Shown here in pieces: positions 43,302 through 52,665 of a stretch of DNA of 64,000 nt (positions are counted from its first letter, which is position 1; every line of letters begins with the position of its first letter). The stretch is from assembly GCA_043777675.1 (NCBI GenBank), contig JAYWHR010000070.1:25034-89033 (forward strand). Reading direction: 5' to 3'. The notes under the pieces are model-generated. The model was not told the DNA's origin, did no database searches, and worked only from the letters and a program-made list of their open reading frames with translations. Source of the DNA: JANMDU01 sp043777675 (lineage in GTDB: Bacteria > Pseudomonadota > Gammaproteobacteria > Burkholderiales > Burkholderiaceae_C). A program made the position numbers and the translations under genes.

Positions 43302-45386
43302 ATGTCACCTCCTTCCACTTTACCTCCACCGTTGGCTTACGGCATTGAATATCTTGATCGCGATCTGAGCCTTCTCGCTTTTAACCACCGCGTGCTGGCA
43401 TGGGCCAAGCGGGATGATGTTCCTCTCGTAGAACGCTTGCGCTATTTATGTATTGCTTGCTCCAATCTGGATGAGCTGTTTGAAGTGCGCGCTTTTTTGC
43501 ACTTGGCCGCTTTTCAAGCACAGGATACCAAAGGCAGTTATTCCGTCAGTAGCTTTGAGGCTTTGCACAAGAACGCGCATGCCTTAGTGGCCGAGCAATA
43601 TGATTTGTTTAATCACGCACTGACTGATCGGTTTAAAAGTGAAGGCATTTCGATCGTGGCGCATGGCGAGCGCGATGCGGCGCAGCGTCGATGGGTGCTT
43701 AAATATTTTGAAGAAGAAGTGCGCCCGTTGTTGGTGCCGGTGTTGCTGGATCCAGCGCATCCGTTTCCGCAAGTGGCCAGCAAATCCCTGAATTTCATCG
43801 TACAACTCGGTGGCTTGGACGCTTTTGAGCGAAAGAACACGATTGCGATTGTGAAAGTGCCGCGCGTATTGCCGCGAGTGATTGCTCTACCGGCCAAGCT
43901 CTGCGGCAAAAAGCAATTATTCATCTCGCTGTCGAGCGTGGTGCGTGCGCATCTTGCGGATTTGTTTCCTGGCCGCGCTGTCGGGCAGTTTTCTCAGTTC
44001 CGCGTGACGCGCCATACCGACATGGCGATCGACGAAGATGATGTGAAAAATCTGCGCATGGCGCTGCGTCAAGGCTTGCAGCATCGCCACTACGGGCAGG
44101 CTACACGCATTGAGGTCTCGGCCAGTTGCTCATCCGAGCTGTCTGCGCTGCTGCTCAAACAATTTGAATTGCCTGAGCTGGCTCTGTATCGCGTGCCAGG
44201 GCCTGTGAATCTGGTGCGCTTTGGGCAATTGGCAGATTTAGTCAAGCAGCCTGAGCTGCACTTTGCACCTTACACACCCTCATACCCTGCGAGCATGATT
44301 CCCCTGGCGCGCGGCCTCTCGATATTTGATCGGCTCAAGCAAGGTGATGCCATGCTGCATCAGCCTTTTGAGAGCTTTGATGCCGTGATTGAGTTCTTGC
44401 GCGAAGCCGTACACGACCCGAAGGTGCTCGCGATTCGGCAAACGATTTATCGCGCTGGCACAGATTCCACCATGATGGATTTGCTGGTGGAGGCAGTGCG
44501 ACGCGGCAAAGAAGTGTTAGCCGTGGTGGAGCTCAAAGCGCGCTTTGATGAAGAAGCCAATATCAATTGGGCGGAGCGCTTAGAAGCTATTGGCGCACAG
44601 GTGGTGTATGGCGTGGTCGGCCTGAAGACGCATGCCAAGATGCTGCTCGTTACGCGCAAAGAAGGCAAGCAATTGCAACGCTACGGCCACTTATCTACAG
44701 GCAACTACAACTCCAAGACTGCGCGCCTCTACACCGATATCGGCTATTTCACCCAAGACGCGCAGCTCACCTCTGATATGGAGCAGCTCTTCATGCATTT
44801 GGCTAGCCACAATCATGTGCCGAAGATGAAAAAATTGTCTATTGCGCCCTTTTATCTGCACCGCGAGGTACTCGCTCGCATTGATGCGCTCGCAGTTAAG
44901 GCGGCAAAAGGCAAATCGACTCGCTTGATCGCCAAGATGAATTCGCTCACCGATGAAGCCATCATGGATGCGCTGGTGCGCGCTGGCCAAGCTGGCGTGA
45001 AGATCGATTTGATTGTGCGCGGTGCATGTATGCTGCCTGCTCAGGTGCCCGGCCTGACAGACAATATTCGTGTGCGCTCGATCATCGGACGGTTTTTAGA
45101 GCATACGCGCGTTTTTTACTTTCGCAGCGCAGACGATGTTGAGCTCTATCTCTCCAGCGCCGATTGGATGAATCGCAATATGTTGCGCCGCATTGAGCTG
45201 GCATGGCCAGTCACCGAGCCTGCGCTGCGCCAACGCATCGTGGATGAATGCTTGAGCGCTTACCTGCACGATGGCGTAGATGCTTGGGAGATGCAATCCG
45301 ACGGCAGCTATCAAGCCATCCACTCTCCCAAAACAGGCCACAGCGCTCAGCAGGCTTTGATGCAGCGCTATGGGAAAAAGAGCTAA
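43302..45386 (+). CDS. ppk1: Polyphosphate kinase 1
   Basis: The 694-residue enzyme shows the PPK1 order: N-terminal EYLDRDLSLLAFNHRVLAWA, the head domain, and the two phospholipase-D-like catalytic domains. The autophosphorylated histidine lies in LKTHAKMLLV (His444) and the second essential histidine in LEHTRVFYF (His601). The segments RYGHLSTGNYNSKTARLYTD and YLSSADWMNRN are also characteristic. It polymerises the gamma-phosphate of ATP into polyphosphate reversibly. It is preceded by a Pho box and followed by sixA; ppx lies convergently, so synthesis and breakdown of polyphosphate are encoded side by side. Confidence 0.96.
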   Translation: MSPPSTLPPPLAYGIEYLDRDLSLLAFNHRVLAWAKRDDVPLVERLRYLCIACSNLDELFEVRAFLHLAAFQAQDTKGSYSVSSFEALHKNAHALVAEQYDLFNHALTDRFKSEGISIVAHGERDAAQRRWVLKYFEEEVRPLLVPVLLDPAHPFPQVASKSLNFIVQLGGLDAFERKNTIAIVKVPRVLPRVIALPAKLCGKKQLFISLSSVVRAHLADLFPGRAVGQFSQFRVTRHTDMAIDEDDVKNLRMALRQGLQHRHYGQATRIEVSASCSSELSALLLKQFELPELALYRVPGPVNLVRFGQLADLVKQPELHFAPYTPSYPASMIPLARGLSIFDRLKQGDAMLHQPFESFDAVIEFLREAVHDPKVLAIRQTIYRAGTDSTMMDLLVEAVRRGKEVLAVVELKARFDEEANINWAERLEAIGAQVVYGVVGLKTHAKMLLVTRKEGKQLQRYGHLSTGNYNSKTARLYTDIGYFTQDAQLTSDMEQLFMHLASHNHVPKMKKLSIAPFYLHREVLARIDALAVKAAKGKSTRLIAKMNSLTDEAIMDALVRAGQAGVKIDLIVRGACMLPAQVPGLTDNIRVRSIIGRFLEHTRVFYFRSADDVELYLSSADWMNRNMLRRIELAWPVTEPALRQRIVDECLSAYLHDGVDAWEMQSDGSYQAIHSPKTGHSAQQALMQRYGKKS

Positions 45387-45409
45387 TCACAACAAATCAG
45401 GAGCAAGCC

Positions 45410-45937
45410 ATGGATTTGCTTTTATGGCGACATGCCGAAGCCTATGATGCCAGTGCCGAGCAGCCCGACGACATGCTGCGTCGCCTCACGCCGAGAGGCA
45501 AAAGCCAAGCGCGACGGATGGCCAAATGGCTGGATCAACACCTGCCCGATGGCGTGCGCATACTGTGCAGCCCGGCGGTGCGTTGCGAGAGCACGGTTGC
45601 TGCGCTTGGCCGCAAATACAAACTATGCCCTGAGCTCTCACCTGAGGGCGATGCGCAGTCGCTGCTGGCTCTAGCGCAATGGCCGGATGCTCGCACACCT
45701 GTGTTGGTGGTCGGTCATCAGCCTACATTGGGATATGTTGCAGCGCAATTGCTAGAGGCGCCGGGTTGGAAGGCTACAGGCGTTGAGGCTACGGACTTTG
45801 AAGCAGCGCGCGTTGCGACGCCAAGGTACGCGCTGTCCGTGCGCAAAGGCTCGGTATGGTGGTTGCGCAATCGCGTGCGCATGGATGTGCAAAGCACCTT
45901 GGTGCATTGCGTGCAATCGCCCGATATGCTTTGGTGA
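45410..45937 (+). CDS. sixA: SixA-like histidine phosphatase
   Basis: The start at 45410 has AGGAG 7 bases upstream; the longer frame would overlap ppk1. The 175-residue product is a short histidine-phosphatase-superfamily protein with the phospho-accepting histidine in LLLWRHAEAYD (His8), LTPRGKSQARRMAKWL, the LCSPAVRCESTVAAL segment and the second histidine in VVGHQPTLG. SixA dephosphorylates phosphohistidine on signalling proteins. It sits 23 bp after ppk1 in the same operon, suggesting a link with phosphate metabolism. Confidence 0.87.
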   Translation: MDLLLWRHAEAYDASAEQPDDMLRRLTPRGKSQARRMAKWLDQHLPDGVRILCSPAVRCESTVAALGRKYKLCPELSPEGDAQSLLALAQWPDARTPVLVVGHQPTLGYVAAQLLEAPGWKATGVEATDFEAARVATPRYALSVRKGSVWWLRNRVRMDVQSTLVHCVQSPDMLW

Positions 45938-45968
45938 CACGCTCAATTCGCTGCATTGAATCAGGCAG

Positions 45969-47468
45969 TCAAGCCGCCTCAAGGCGCAAAGACCAAGGCG
46001 TTTTCTGCCACGCCAAAATTTCTTGCGCCAGCAAATGCATAGATTGTGGAAACTTCTGCGCCCAGTAGCCCGCGTAATACAGACAGAAGCTACGCTCGGC
46101 CACATTGCATTGCAAGCGCAAACCCTTGAGTGCAGGTGATACACGCGCGTGGCAGAGCAACACGCCCAAACGCAGGCTCATGAGCTGCTGCACAAAACGC
46201 ACATCCTCAAAATCAGCATCGAGTTTACGCAGCTTGCCTTTGTGGCCAAGTACGAGCAAGCTCAAGCGATGCAGCTCATTGTTTGAAAAGCCGAGCACAT
46301 CGGCATGATCCAAAATATAGGCGCTGTGTTTGTGGCAATCGCTATGAGAAATCAATGCGCCCACTTCATGCAACTGACTCGCCCAGCGAAGCTTGCGCGC
46401 ATGGCGCTGGCGTTGCTCCTGAGCATCTTCCACGCTGTGCTGGATGTCTTCAAAAAACTGTGTCGCGGCTAGTTTTACACGTTCTGCTTGTAGTTCATCG
46501 ACATCAAAGCGGCGAGCCAGCCGCTCAATCGATTGGCTCCGAATATCTGCCGTGGTGCTGTCGCGCCCCACCAAATCATGTAACACACCATGACGCAGTC
46601 CAGTGTCCATCGCGCGCAAGCGAGAAATGCCGAGCAACTCAAAGACCGCAATCAACACACTTAACCCTGCACCCAAAACGGGGCGGCGATCCTCTTTAAG
46701 GCCAGTAAGAGTGACTTTGTCTATGTGCCCAGCGCATTCCAACTGCCGGCGCAGAGCCATCAAAGCATCGCGCTCTATGTAGCCTTCTTTTTGTCCTGGT
46801 ACATGCAGCAAATCAGCTACGGCGCCAATCGTGCCTGCTGAGCCATAGGCCGCGCTCCAGCCCACAGAAAAGCGTGTCATGGCTTCATCGAGCACGGCTT
46901 TAGCTGCCACGATCGCGGTATCAAAAGCCTGAGCATCCAAGCGCCCGTTCGCAAAATAACGCTCTGCCCACACGACGCTGCCCACACGATACGATTCCAT
47001 CGCCGTGGGCTGTACGCCCGTGCCCAAAATCAGCTCGGTAGAGCGCCCGCCGATATCCATCACCAAGCGTTTTTCCTCTGCACCATCGAGCACCTGCGCT
47101 ACGCCTTGATAAATCAGCCTCGCTTCTTCGCGACCAGAGATCACCTCGATGGGAAAACCCAAGATTTGCTCGGCTTTTTTAAGGAACAGATCGCGATTGC
47201 GCGCTTCGCGCAGAGTTTGCGTGGCAACGGCACGCACTTGGCTTCCTTTGAAGCCCGCCAAGCGCTCGCCAAAGCGCGCCAGCGTGGCCCAACCGCGCTG
47301 CATCGCCTCTTGACTCAGATTGCGCTGGTCGTCCAGCCCGCCGCCTTGGCGCACGGTTTCTTTGAGGTAATCGACCCGAAGAATGCTGCCGTGATCCAGC
47401 CTACCCACCTCCAGACGAAAGCTGTTGGAGCCAAGATCGACCGCCGCTATCAAACTACCGTCGTGCAT
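45969..47468 (-). CDS. ppx: Exopolyphosphatase / pppGpp phosphatase (Ppx/GppA)
   Basis: The start at 47468 (MHDGSLIAAVDLGSNSFRLEV) fits the family start; the frame extends 21 codons upstream. The 499-residue product has the ASKHA phosphate-binding loops VDLGSNSFRL and VMDIGGRSTELIL, the acidic EARLIYQGVAQVL segment, and a C-terminal HD-like region with LRWASQLHEVGALISHSDCHKH. It removes terminal phosphates from polyphosphate, and relatives also hydrolyse pppGpp. It is convergent with ppk1-sixA. Confidence 0.92.
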   Translation of the reverse strand: MHDGSLIAAVDLGSNSFRLEVGRLDHGSILRVDYLKETVRQGGGLDDQRNLSQEAMQRGWATLARFGERLAGFKGSQVRAVATQTLREARNRDLFLKKAEQILGFPIEVISGREEARLIYQGVAQVLDGAEEKRLVMDIGGRSTELILGTGVQPTAMESYRVGSVVWAERYFANGRLDAQAFDTAIVAAKAVLDEAMTRFSVGWSAAYGSAGTIGAVADLLHVPGQKEGYIERDALMALRRQLECAGHIDKVTLTGLKEDRRPVLGAGLSVLIAVFELLGISRLRAMDTGLRHGVLHDLVGRDSTTADIRSQSIERLARRFDVDELQAERVKLAATQFFEDIQHSVEDAQEQRQRHARKLRWASQLHEVGALISHSDCHKHSAYILDHADVLGFSNNELHRLSLLVLGHKGKLRKLDADFEDVRFVQQLMSLRLGVLLCHARVSPALKGLRLQCNVAERSFCLYYAGYWAQKFPQSMHLLAQEILAWQKTPWSLRLEAA

Positions 47469-47541
47469 GGAAAATTTTTCGTACTGTTCATAGCGTGCGA
47501 CGTTAGCATGAAAAGCAAGGCGCGCCGACACTCTCTTTGCA

Positions 47542-48702
47542 TCATCCCATCACTCGACCATCCGCCCTGATCATGGACTGCGTCACGAAGGCATTGTGCA
47601 GTTTGCCATTTTCATAACTGATACGGAATCCTTCCAGATCCACTGTCTGTCGGCGATCAAACGCCTCAAATACAGCACTGCGATTGAGGTTACCGCGCAC
47701 AGTTTGCAGCACCTCGAATGTGTATCTCGCCGACAAATATCCCGCCAGACTGAGCGCGGTGGGGGGCTCATCGTAGTACTTGGCCAATGCTTGGCGAAAG
47801 CGTCGTACGATTGGCAGCGAGCCCGATACCATAGGCACCGCTTGCGTACCAATGACTGGAACATGCCGTTTGCCCATCATTTGTTGTGCAGTGAGTAGGT
47901 TCACGTCTGCCAATGCAATGATATGGCGCAACACGGAGGTGGAAGTCCACCCTCTCAGAAATTGAACAAGTTCAGGTGTGCCACCCAAAAACAGCATCAA
48001 AGGTGTCGATGAATTACTTATTTGCGCTGCCTGCTGGCTTAAAACAGAATGCACCGGCATCTCTTGGAGCTTAAGCTTTAAAGTTTGTGCCATGCGCTGG
48101 ATATCTGACCTGTTTTGACGCAGGTCAGTATCAGAAGCGTAGACCACGACAAGCTGATCGACACCCACGGAGGTCATGCTTTTAAGCGCATGCTGGATTT
48201 GCTGTTCACGGGTAGAAAAAATTGGAAAGGTATTGACGCCTCGATCAACGCTCGCGCTTTGCAGCCAGGGCGCAGAGTGTGCGAGCTCGCTGCTGTCACT
48301 ACGGCCTTGTTGAGTCAATGCCGTAGCCATGCCATCTGCGCAGGTGCCAAAGCTGGCGATGCAGCTTGAATCGTTGCGTATTTGAGCCCAAGCACCATTG
48401 ATTTGCGCAGCAGAGCCATCCGTTTCGATCACACTGTGGCGAATCGTGGTGCCACGAACGCCTCCGGCAGCATTGATTTCTTGCCAAGCCGTGCGGCTTC
48501 CTACCAAAAAATCCTTGGATATATCTTGTATGAGGTTGGAGCTATCGATCACCTGCGCAACCGTGGGGCTGCGCTGAGAAGTCGCCTGAGCAACCGCCAA
48601 GGGACTGAGAGCGGCCACAGTGCTGGCAGCAGCCGTGGCACGCAAAAAGTGGCGACGGGATGGGTAAAGTATCGAATCAGGCATGGTGCGAATAATCGGC
48701 AT
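47542..48702 (-). CDS. Tat-type ABC substrate-binding protein of the branched-chain amino acid (LivJ) class
   Basis: The start at 48702 (MPIIRTMPDS) has GGAG 4-5 bases upstream. The 386-residue product has a twin-arginine signal, PSRRHFLRATAAASTVAAL. The mature Peripla_BP_6 fold shows VGSRTAWQEINAAGGVRG, RHSVIETDGSAAQINGAWAQI and the late GYLSARYTFEVLQTVRG. Such proteins bind amino acids, amides or other small ligands; some act as sensors. No transporter genes accompany it. It is divergent from pstS, and the Pho box lies between the two genes, so phosphate control is possible but unproven. Confidence 0.8.
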   Translation of the reverse strand: MPIIRTMPDSILYPSRRHFLRATAAASTVAALSPLAVAQATSQRSPTVAQVIDSSNLIQDISKDFLVGSRTAWQEINAAGGVRGTTIRHSVIETDGSAAQINGAWAQIRNDSSCIASFGTCADGMATALTQQGRSDSSELAHSAPWLQSASVDRGVNTFPIFSTREQQIQHALKSMTSVGVDQLVVVYASDTDLRQNRSDIQRMAQTLKLKLQEMPVHSVLSQQAAQISNSSTPLMLFLGGTPELVQFLRGWTSTSVLRHIIALADVNLLTAQQMMGKRHVPVIGTQAVPMVSGSLPIVRRFRQALAKYYDEPPTALSLAGYLSARYTFEVLQTVRGNLNRSAVFEAFDRRQTVDLEGFRISYENGKLHNAFVTQSMIRADGRVMG

Positions 48703-48795
48703 GAGGCTCCGCTTAAAACTCTGCACCTTAGTCGCAAAAAATGTCATCCTTATGAATATTTGATGACAAATTAGCGACAATCCCTTACAGGGTGA

Positions 48796-48813
48796 CAGTC
48801 ATCAAGTTGTCAC
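48796..48813 (+). promoter_or_regulatory. Pho box upstream of pstS
   Basis: CAGTCAT (48796) and TTGTCAC (48807) are spaced 11 bp apart, 66 bp before the pstS start codon. The half-site direction suits activation of pstS. Confidence 0.75.
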
Positions 48814-48878
48814 AATCAACCCCTACATTCGCTTTATGAACAAGCCGCTCGGCGGTATTTTTTAACCAAGGTGTGATC

Positions 48879-49916
48879 ATGAATCGTTTCTTCAAATCAG
48901 GTCTTTTAAGCATTGCAGTGGGTCTGGCTTTCGCAGCTAGCGCATCTGCCCAAGAAATCACGGGTGCTGGCGCCTCATTCCCCGCCCCACTCTATTCGAA
49001 ATGGGCAGCGGATTACAACAAAGCCACCGGTGTGAAAATCAATTACCAATCCGTGGGCTCAGGAGCAGGTCTGCGCCAAATTGAAGCCAAAACGGTGGAT
49101 TTCGGCGCGTCAGACATGCCACTCAAAGACGATGAGCTCAAAGCTAAAAATCTTGTGCAATTCCCCACGGTGATCGGTGGCGTCGTACCTGTGATCAATG
49201 TGAAGGGTGTCAATCCCGGTCAATTGCGTTTGAATGGCCAAGTGCTAGGTGATATCTTTTTGGGCAAGATCACCAAGTGGAATGATGCAGCAATTAAAGG
49301 ACTCAACCCCAGCGTCAACCTACCAGATGCAGATATCGCACCTGTGCGCCGCGCTGATGGCTCAGGCACCACCTTCATCTTCACCAACTATCTGTCCAAA
49401 GTGAATGCAGAATGGAAGAGCAAAGTGGGAGAAGGCACAGCAGTGAATTGGCCAGTGGGCGCGGGCGGTAAAGGCAACGAAGGCGTAGCCGCATTCGTCA
49501 GTCGCTTGCCCAATTCAATTGGCTACCTTGAATATGCTTATGTGAAGCAAAACAAACTCAATTACGCCTTGATGCAAAACATGGATGGCAAATTCGTGGC
49601 TCCGGATGATGACACGTTCAAAGCGGCAGCTGCTGGTGCGGATTGGAACAAAAGCTTCTACCAAATCCTCACGCAGCAACCTGGCGCAGCCTCTTGGCCG
49701 ATCAGCGGTGCAACCTTTATCTTGATGCAGAAGACGCAAGATAAGCCACAAAATGCCACCGTTGCACTCAAGTTTTTTGATTGGGCCATGATGCAAGGCG
49801 ACAAGACAGCCGCTGATTTGGATTATGTGCCGATGCCAGATAGCGCAAAAGGATCGATCCGCAAAGCTTGGGGAGACATCAAGGATGCCGCTGGTAAACC
49901 AGTTGCGATCAAGTAA
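48879..49916 (+). CDS. pstS: Phosphate-binding protein PstS
   Basis: The ATG at 48879 is preferred over a GTG two codons earlier because AAGGTG is properly spaced from it. The 345-residue product has a Sec signal (ends ASASAQ near residue 25). PstS phosphate-binding segments are ITGAGASFPAPLYSKWAADY, YQSVGSGAGLRQI, DFGASDMPL and RRADGSGTTFIFTNYLS. It captures phosphate for PstCAB. A hairpin separates it from pstC, as in many pst operons where pstS is the most abundant message. Confidence 0.97.
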   Translation: MNRFFKSGLLSIAVGLAFAASASAQEITGAGASFPAPLYSKWAADYNKATGVKINYQSVGSGAGLRQIEAKTVDFGASDMPLKDDELKAKNLVQFPTVIGGVVPVINVKGVNPGQLRLNGQVLGDIFLGKITKWNDAAIKGLNPSVNLPDADIAPVRRADGSGTTFIFTNYLSKVNAEWKSKVGEGTAVNWPVGAGGKGNEGVAAFVSRLPNSIGYLEYAYVKQNKLNYALMQNMDGKFVAPDDDTFKAAAAGADWNKSFYQILTQQPGAASWPISGATFILMQKTQDKPQNATVALKFFDWAMMQGDKTAADLDYVPMPDSAKGSIRKAWGDIKDAAGKPVAIK

Positions 49917-49936
49917 TTACTCCTGAAAAAATAGCA

Positions 49937-49959
49937 GCCGGCGTAGTTTATACGCCGGC
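49937..49959 (+). promoter_or_regulatory. Hairpin between pstS and pstC (attenuator or mRNA stabiliser)
   Basis: GCCGGCGTA and TACGCCGGC pair perfectly around GTTTA. No T-run follows, so full termination is unlikely. A role in keeping pstS message above pstCAB is inference from the position. Confidence 0.6.
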
Positions 49960-49994
49960 CTTCTGCTTAAAACATATAAAAATCGAGCAAAGAT

Positions 49995-50951
49995 ATGGCA
50001 TCTACCGTCAACGCTGCAGGCTCGCGAGCCATTGATCGAATTTTCGGCTGGAGCGCCCGTGGCGCGGCGATCATTACCCTAGGCTTGCTGATTGGGATTA
50101 TTGCTTCACTGATCTATGGTGCATGGCCTTCTATTGCACACAACGGTCTTGGGTTTTTAATAAGCACCGAGTGGGACCCTGTTAAGAATAACTACGGTGG
50201 CTTGGTGATGATTTATGGCACGATTGCCACCTCGATCATTGCACTCATCATCGCTGTGCCAGTGAGCTTCGGTATTGCGCTTTTCCTCACCGAGCTCTCG
50301 CCGGCATGGCTCAAGCGCCCGCTGGGTACCGCCATTGAATTGCTGGCTGCTGTGCCATCGATTGTTTATGGCATGTGGGGCTTGTTGGTGTTTGGCCCGA
50401 TACTTGCTGAATACATCCAGCAGCCGCTGCAAAAGCTTCTTAAAGGCGTGCCCTATTTAGAAGTGTTGGTATCTGGCCCGCCAGTGGGCATAGGCCTTCT
50501 TTCAGCCGGCATCGTGCTGGCCATCATGATCATTCCTTACATTGCCTCCGTGATGCGCGATGTGTTTGAAGTGACACCGACCTTGCTCAAAGAATCCGCT
50601 TACGGTTTGGGCGCAACGACTTGGGAAGTGATGTGGAACGTAGTATTACCCTACACCAAAGCTGGCGTGATCGGCGGGATTATGTTGGGATTGGGGCGTG
50701 CTCTGGGTGAGACGATGGCCGTCACGTTCTTGATTGGAAATTTTAACCAGCTCGATTCTCTGAGCTTGTTTGCACCTGCCAACAGCATCACGTCTGCATT
50801 GGCCAATGAATTTGCGGAAGCCGGTGAAGGCTTGCATCAAGCATCGCTGATGTATCTGGGCTTGGTGCTGTTTTTCATCACATTCGTGGTGCTCACCCTT
50901 TCCAAGCTTTTGCTCTCGCAATTGCGCAAAGGTGAAGGAGCCAAAACATGA
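49995..50951 (+). CDS. pstC: Phosphate ABC transporter permease PstC
   Basis: The 318-residue membrane protein has about six helices and PstC landmarks: FLISTEWDPVKNNYGGLVMIYGT, LLAAVPSIVYGMWGLLVFGP and the coupling loop LLKESAYGLGATTWEVMWNVVLP. It forms the inner-membrane channel with PstA. It overlaps pstA by 4 bp. Confidence 0.96.
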   Translation: MASTVNAAGSRAIDRIFGWSARGAAIITLGLLIGIIASLIYGAWPSIAHNGLGFLISTEWDPVKNNYGGLVMIYGTIATSIIALIIAVPVSFGIALFLTELSPAWLKRPLGTAIELLAAVPSIVYGMWGLLVFGPILAEYIQQPLQKLLKGVPYLEVLVSGPPVGIGLLSAGIVLAIMIIPYIASVMRDVFEVTPTLLKESAYGLGATTWEVMWNVVLPYTKAGVIGGIMLGLGRALGETMAVTFLIGNFNQLDSLSLFAPANSITSALANEFAEAGEGLHQASLMYLGLVLFFITFVVLTLSKLLLSQLRKGEGAKT

Positions 50952-51841
50952 GCGCCGTGATGTCTGACAACATGATCACTGCCCCCAAGCCATCCAGCCA
51001 AGCGCTGCGTGCATCGCGCTTTGCAAACCGCAAGCTTATTAACCGAATCGCCTTGATTCTGTCGCTCAGCGCGATGGCTTTTGGCCTGTTTTGGTTGGCA
51101 TGGATTTTGTGGGAAACGCTCAGGCTAGGTTTGTCTGGCTTATCGCTGGCCGTTTTCACTGAAATGACGCCGCCTCCCAACGATATGGGCGGTTTAGCGA
51201 ATGCTATTTATGGCTCGTTCGTGATGGTGGCGCTGGCCACTCTTGTGGGTACGCCGATTGGCGTGATGGCGGGTGTGTATCTGGCTGAGTACGGTATGAA
51301 AAGCCGCTTGGCATCCATCACGCGCTTTGTCAACGATATTTTGCTGTCGGCGCCTTCGATTGTGATTGGCCTTTTTGTCTATGCCGTGATCGTCGCGCAA
51401 GTCAAATCATTCTCTGCAGCTGCGGGCATCGTGGCACTGGCTTTGATTGTCATTCCCGTGGTGATTCGCACCACGGAAAACATGCTCGCACTCATTCCCC
51501 CTGGTTTGCGCGAAGCCGCGTATGCATTGGGCACACCGAAATATCGTGTGATTCTGAGTATCACGATTCGTGCAGCGCGAGCGGGTGTGGTCACTGGCAT
51601 TTTGCTTGCTGTCGCTCGGATTGCAGGCGAGACGGCACCTTTGCTGTTTACCGCTTTATCGAACCAATTCTGGACCAATGATTTGCGCGAACCCATGGCC
51701 AGCTTGCCTGTGACAATCTTTAAGTTTGCCATGAGCCCTTATGAAAATTGGCAAAAATTGGCTTGGGCAGGCGTGTTGCTGATCACGCTCGCCGTTTTGG
51801 CTCTCAATATCTTGGCGCGTGTACTCACACGCCAAAAATAA
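50948..51841 (+). CDS. pstA: Phosphate ABC transporter permease PstA
   Basis: The 297-residue protein has about six membrane helices, the PstA segments NAIYGSFVMVALATLVGTPIGV and SAPSIVIGLFVYAVIVA, and the coupling loop GLREAAYALGTPKYRVILSITI. The ATG overlaps the pstC stop. It ends 27 bp before pstB. Confidence 0.96.
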   Translation: MSAVMSDNMITAPKPSSQALRASRFANRKLINRIALILSLSAMAFGLFWLAWILWETLRLGLSGLSLAVFTEMTPPPNDMGGLANAIYGSFVMVALATLVGTPIGVMAGVYLAEYGMKSRLASITRFVNDILLSAPSIVIGLFVYAVIVAQVKSFSAAAGIVALALIVIPVVIRTTENMLALIPPGLREAAYALGTPKYRVILSITIRAARAGVVTGILLAVARIAGETAPLLFTALSNQFWTNDLREPMASLPVTIFKFAMSPYENWQKLAWAGVLLITLAVLALNILARVLTRQK

Positions 51842-51868
51842 GCAATCAAACAACAAGACATCTACACC

Positions 51869-52654
51869 ATGGAAAATAACAAACCCCGCCTCCCTACTGA
51901 GCCACCCAAGCTCACTGTACGTGATCTTAATTTTTACTACGGCAAATTTCACGCGCTGAAAAACATCAATCTGACGATTCCAGAGAAGAAAGTTACTGCT
52001 TTCATCGGGCCATCAGGCTGCGGCAAATCCACTCTGCTGCGTACGATGAACCGAATGTTTGAGCTCTATCCAGATCAAAGCGCCACGGGTGAGATCGTGA
52101 TTGATGGCGAAAACTTGCTCACCAGTAAGCAAGATGTGGCGCTGATTCGCGCCAAGATCGGTATGGTCTTCCAAAAGCCCACGCCTTTTCCGATGTCGAT
52201 TTACGACAACATCGCCTTCGGTGTCAAGTTGTTTGAAAACATGAACAACTCCGAAATGGACGATCGCGTGGAATGGGCGCTGAGAAAAGCAGCGCTTTGG
52301 GGCGAAGTCAAAGACAAGTTGCAACAAAACGGCGCCAGCCTCTCGGGCGGCCAACAGCAGCGCTTGTGCATTGCACGCGGCATTGCTGTGCTGCCGCAAG
52401 TGCTGCTTCTCGATGAGCCTTGCTCTGCGCTTGATCCAATTTCAACTGCCAAAATCGAAGAATTGATCATGGAACTGAAAAACGATTACACCGTGGTGAT
52501 CGTGACGCACAACATGCAACAAGCAGCGCGTTGCAGCGATTACACAGCCTATATGTATTTAGGCGATTTGATGGAATTTGGCGATACGGAAAGCATGTTT
52601 TTTAAACCCGCTCGCAAAGAAACGGAAGACTACATTACAGGCCGTTTCGGCTAA
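51869..52654 (+). CDS. pstB: Phosphate ABC transporter ATP-binding protein PstB
   Basis: The 261-residue ATPase has LNFYYGKFHALKNINL, Walker A GPSGCGKSTLLR, TMNRMFELYP typical of PstB, the Q-loop VFQKPTPFPMSIYDN, signature LSGGQQQRLCIARGIA, Walker B VLLLDEPCSALDP and H-loop VTHNMQQAARCSDYTAYMYLG. It drives phosphate import and helps signal phosphate status to PhoR via PhoU. Confidence 0.97.
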   Translation: MENNKPRLPTEPPKLTVRDLNFYYGKFHALKNINLTIPEKKVTAFIGPSGCGKSTLLRTMNRMFELYPDQSATGEIVIDGENLLTSKQDVALIRAKIGMVFQKPTPFPMSIYDNIAFGVKLFENMNNSEMDDRVEWALRKAALWGEVKDKLQQNGASLSGGQQQRLCIARGIAVLPQVLLLDEPCSALDPISTAKIEELIMELKNDYTVVIVTHNMQQAARCSDYTAYMYLGDLMEFGDTESMFFKPARKETEDYITGRFG

Positions 52655-52665
52655 AGGGAATCATC

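Noticed and set aside
49931..49960. A copy of the dispersed element after pstS (AGCAGCCGGCGTA)
   Set aside because: Only the CCGGC part matches; the sequence is better explained as a perfect hairpin between pstS and pstC.
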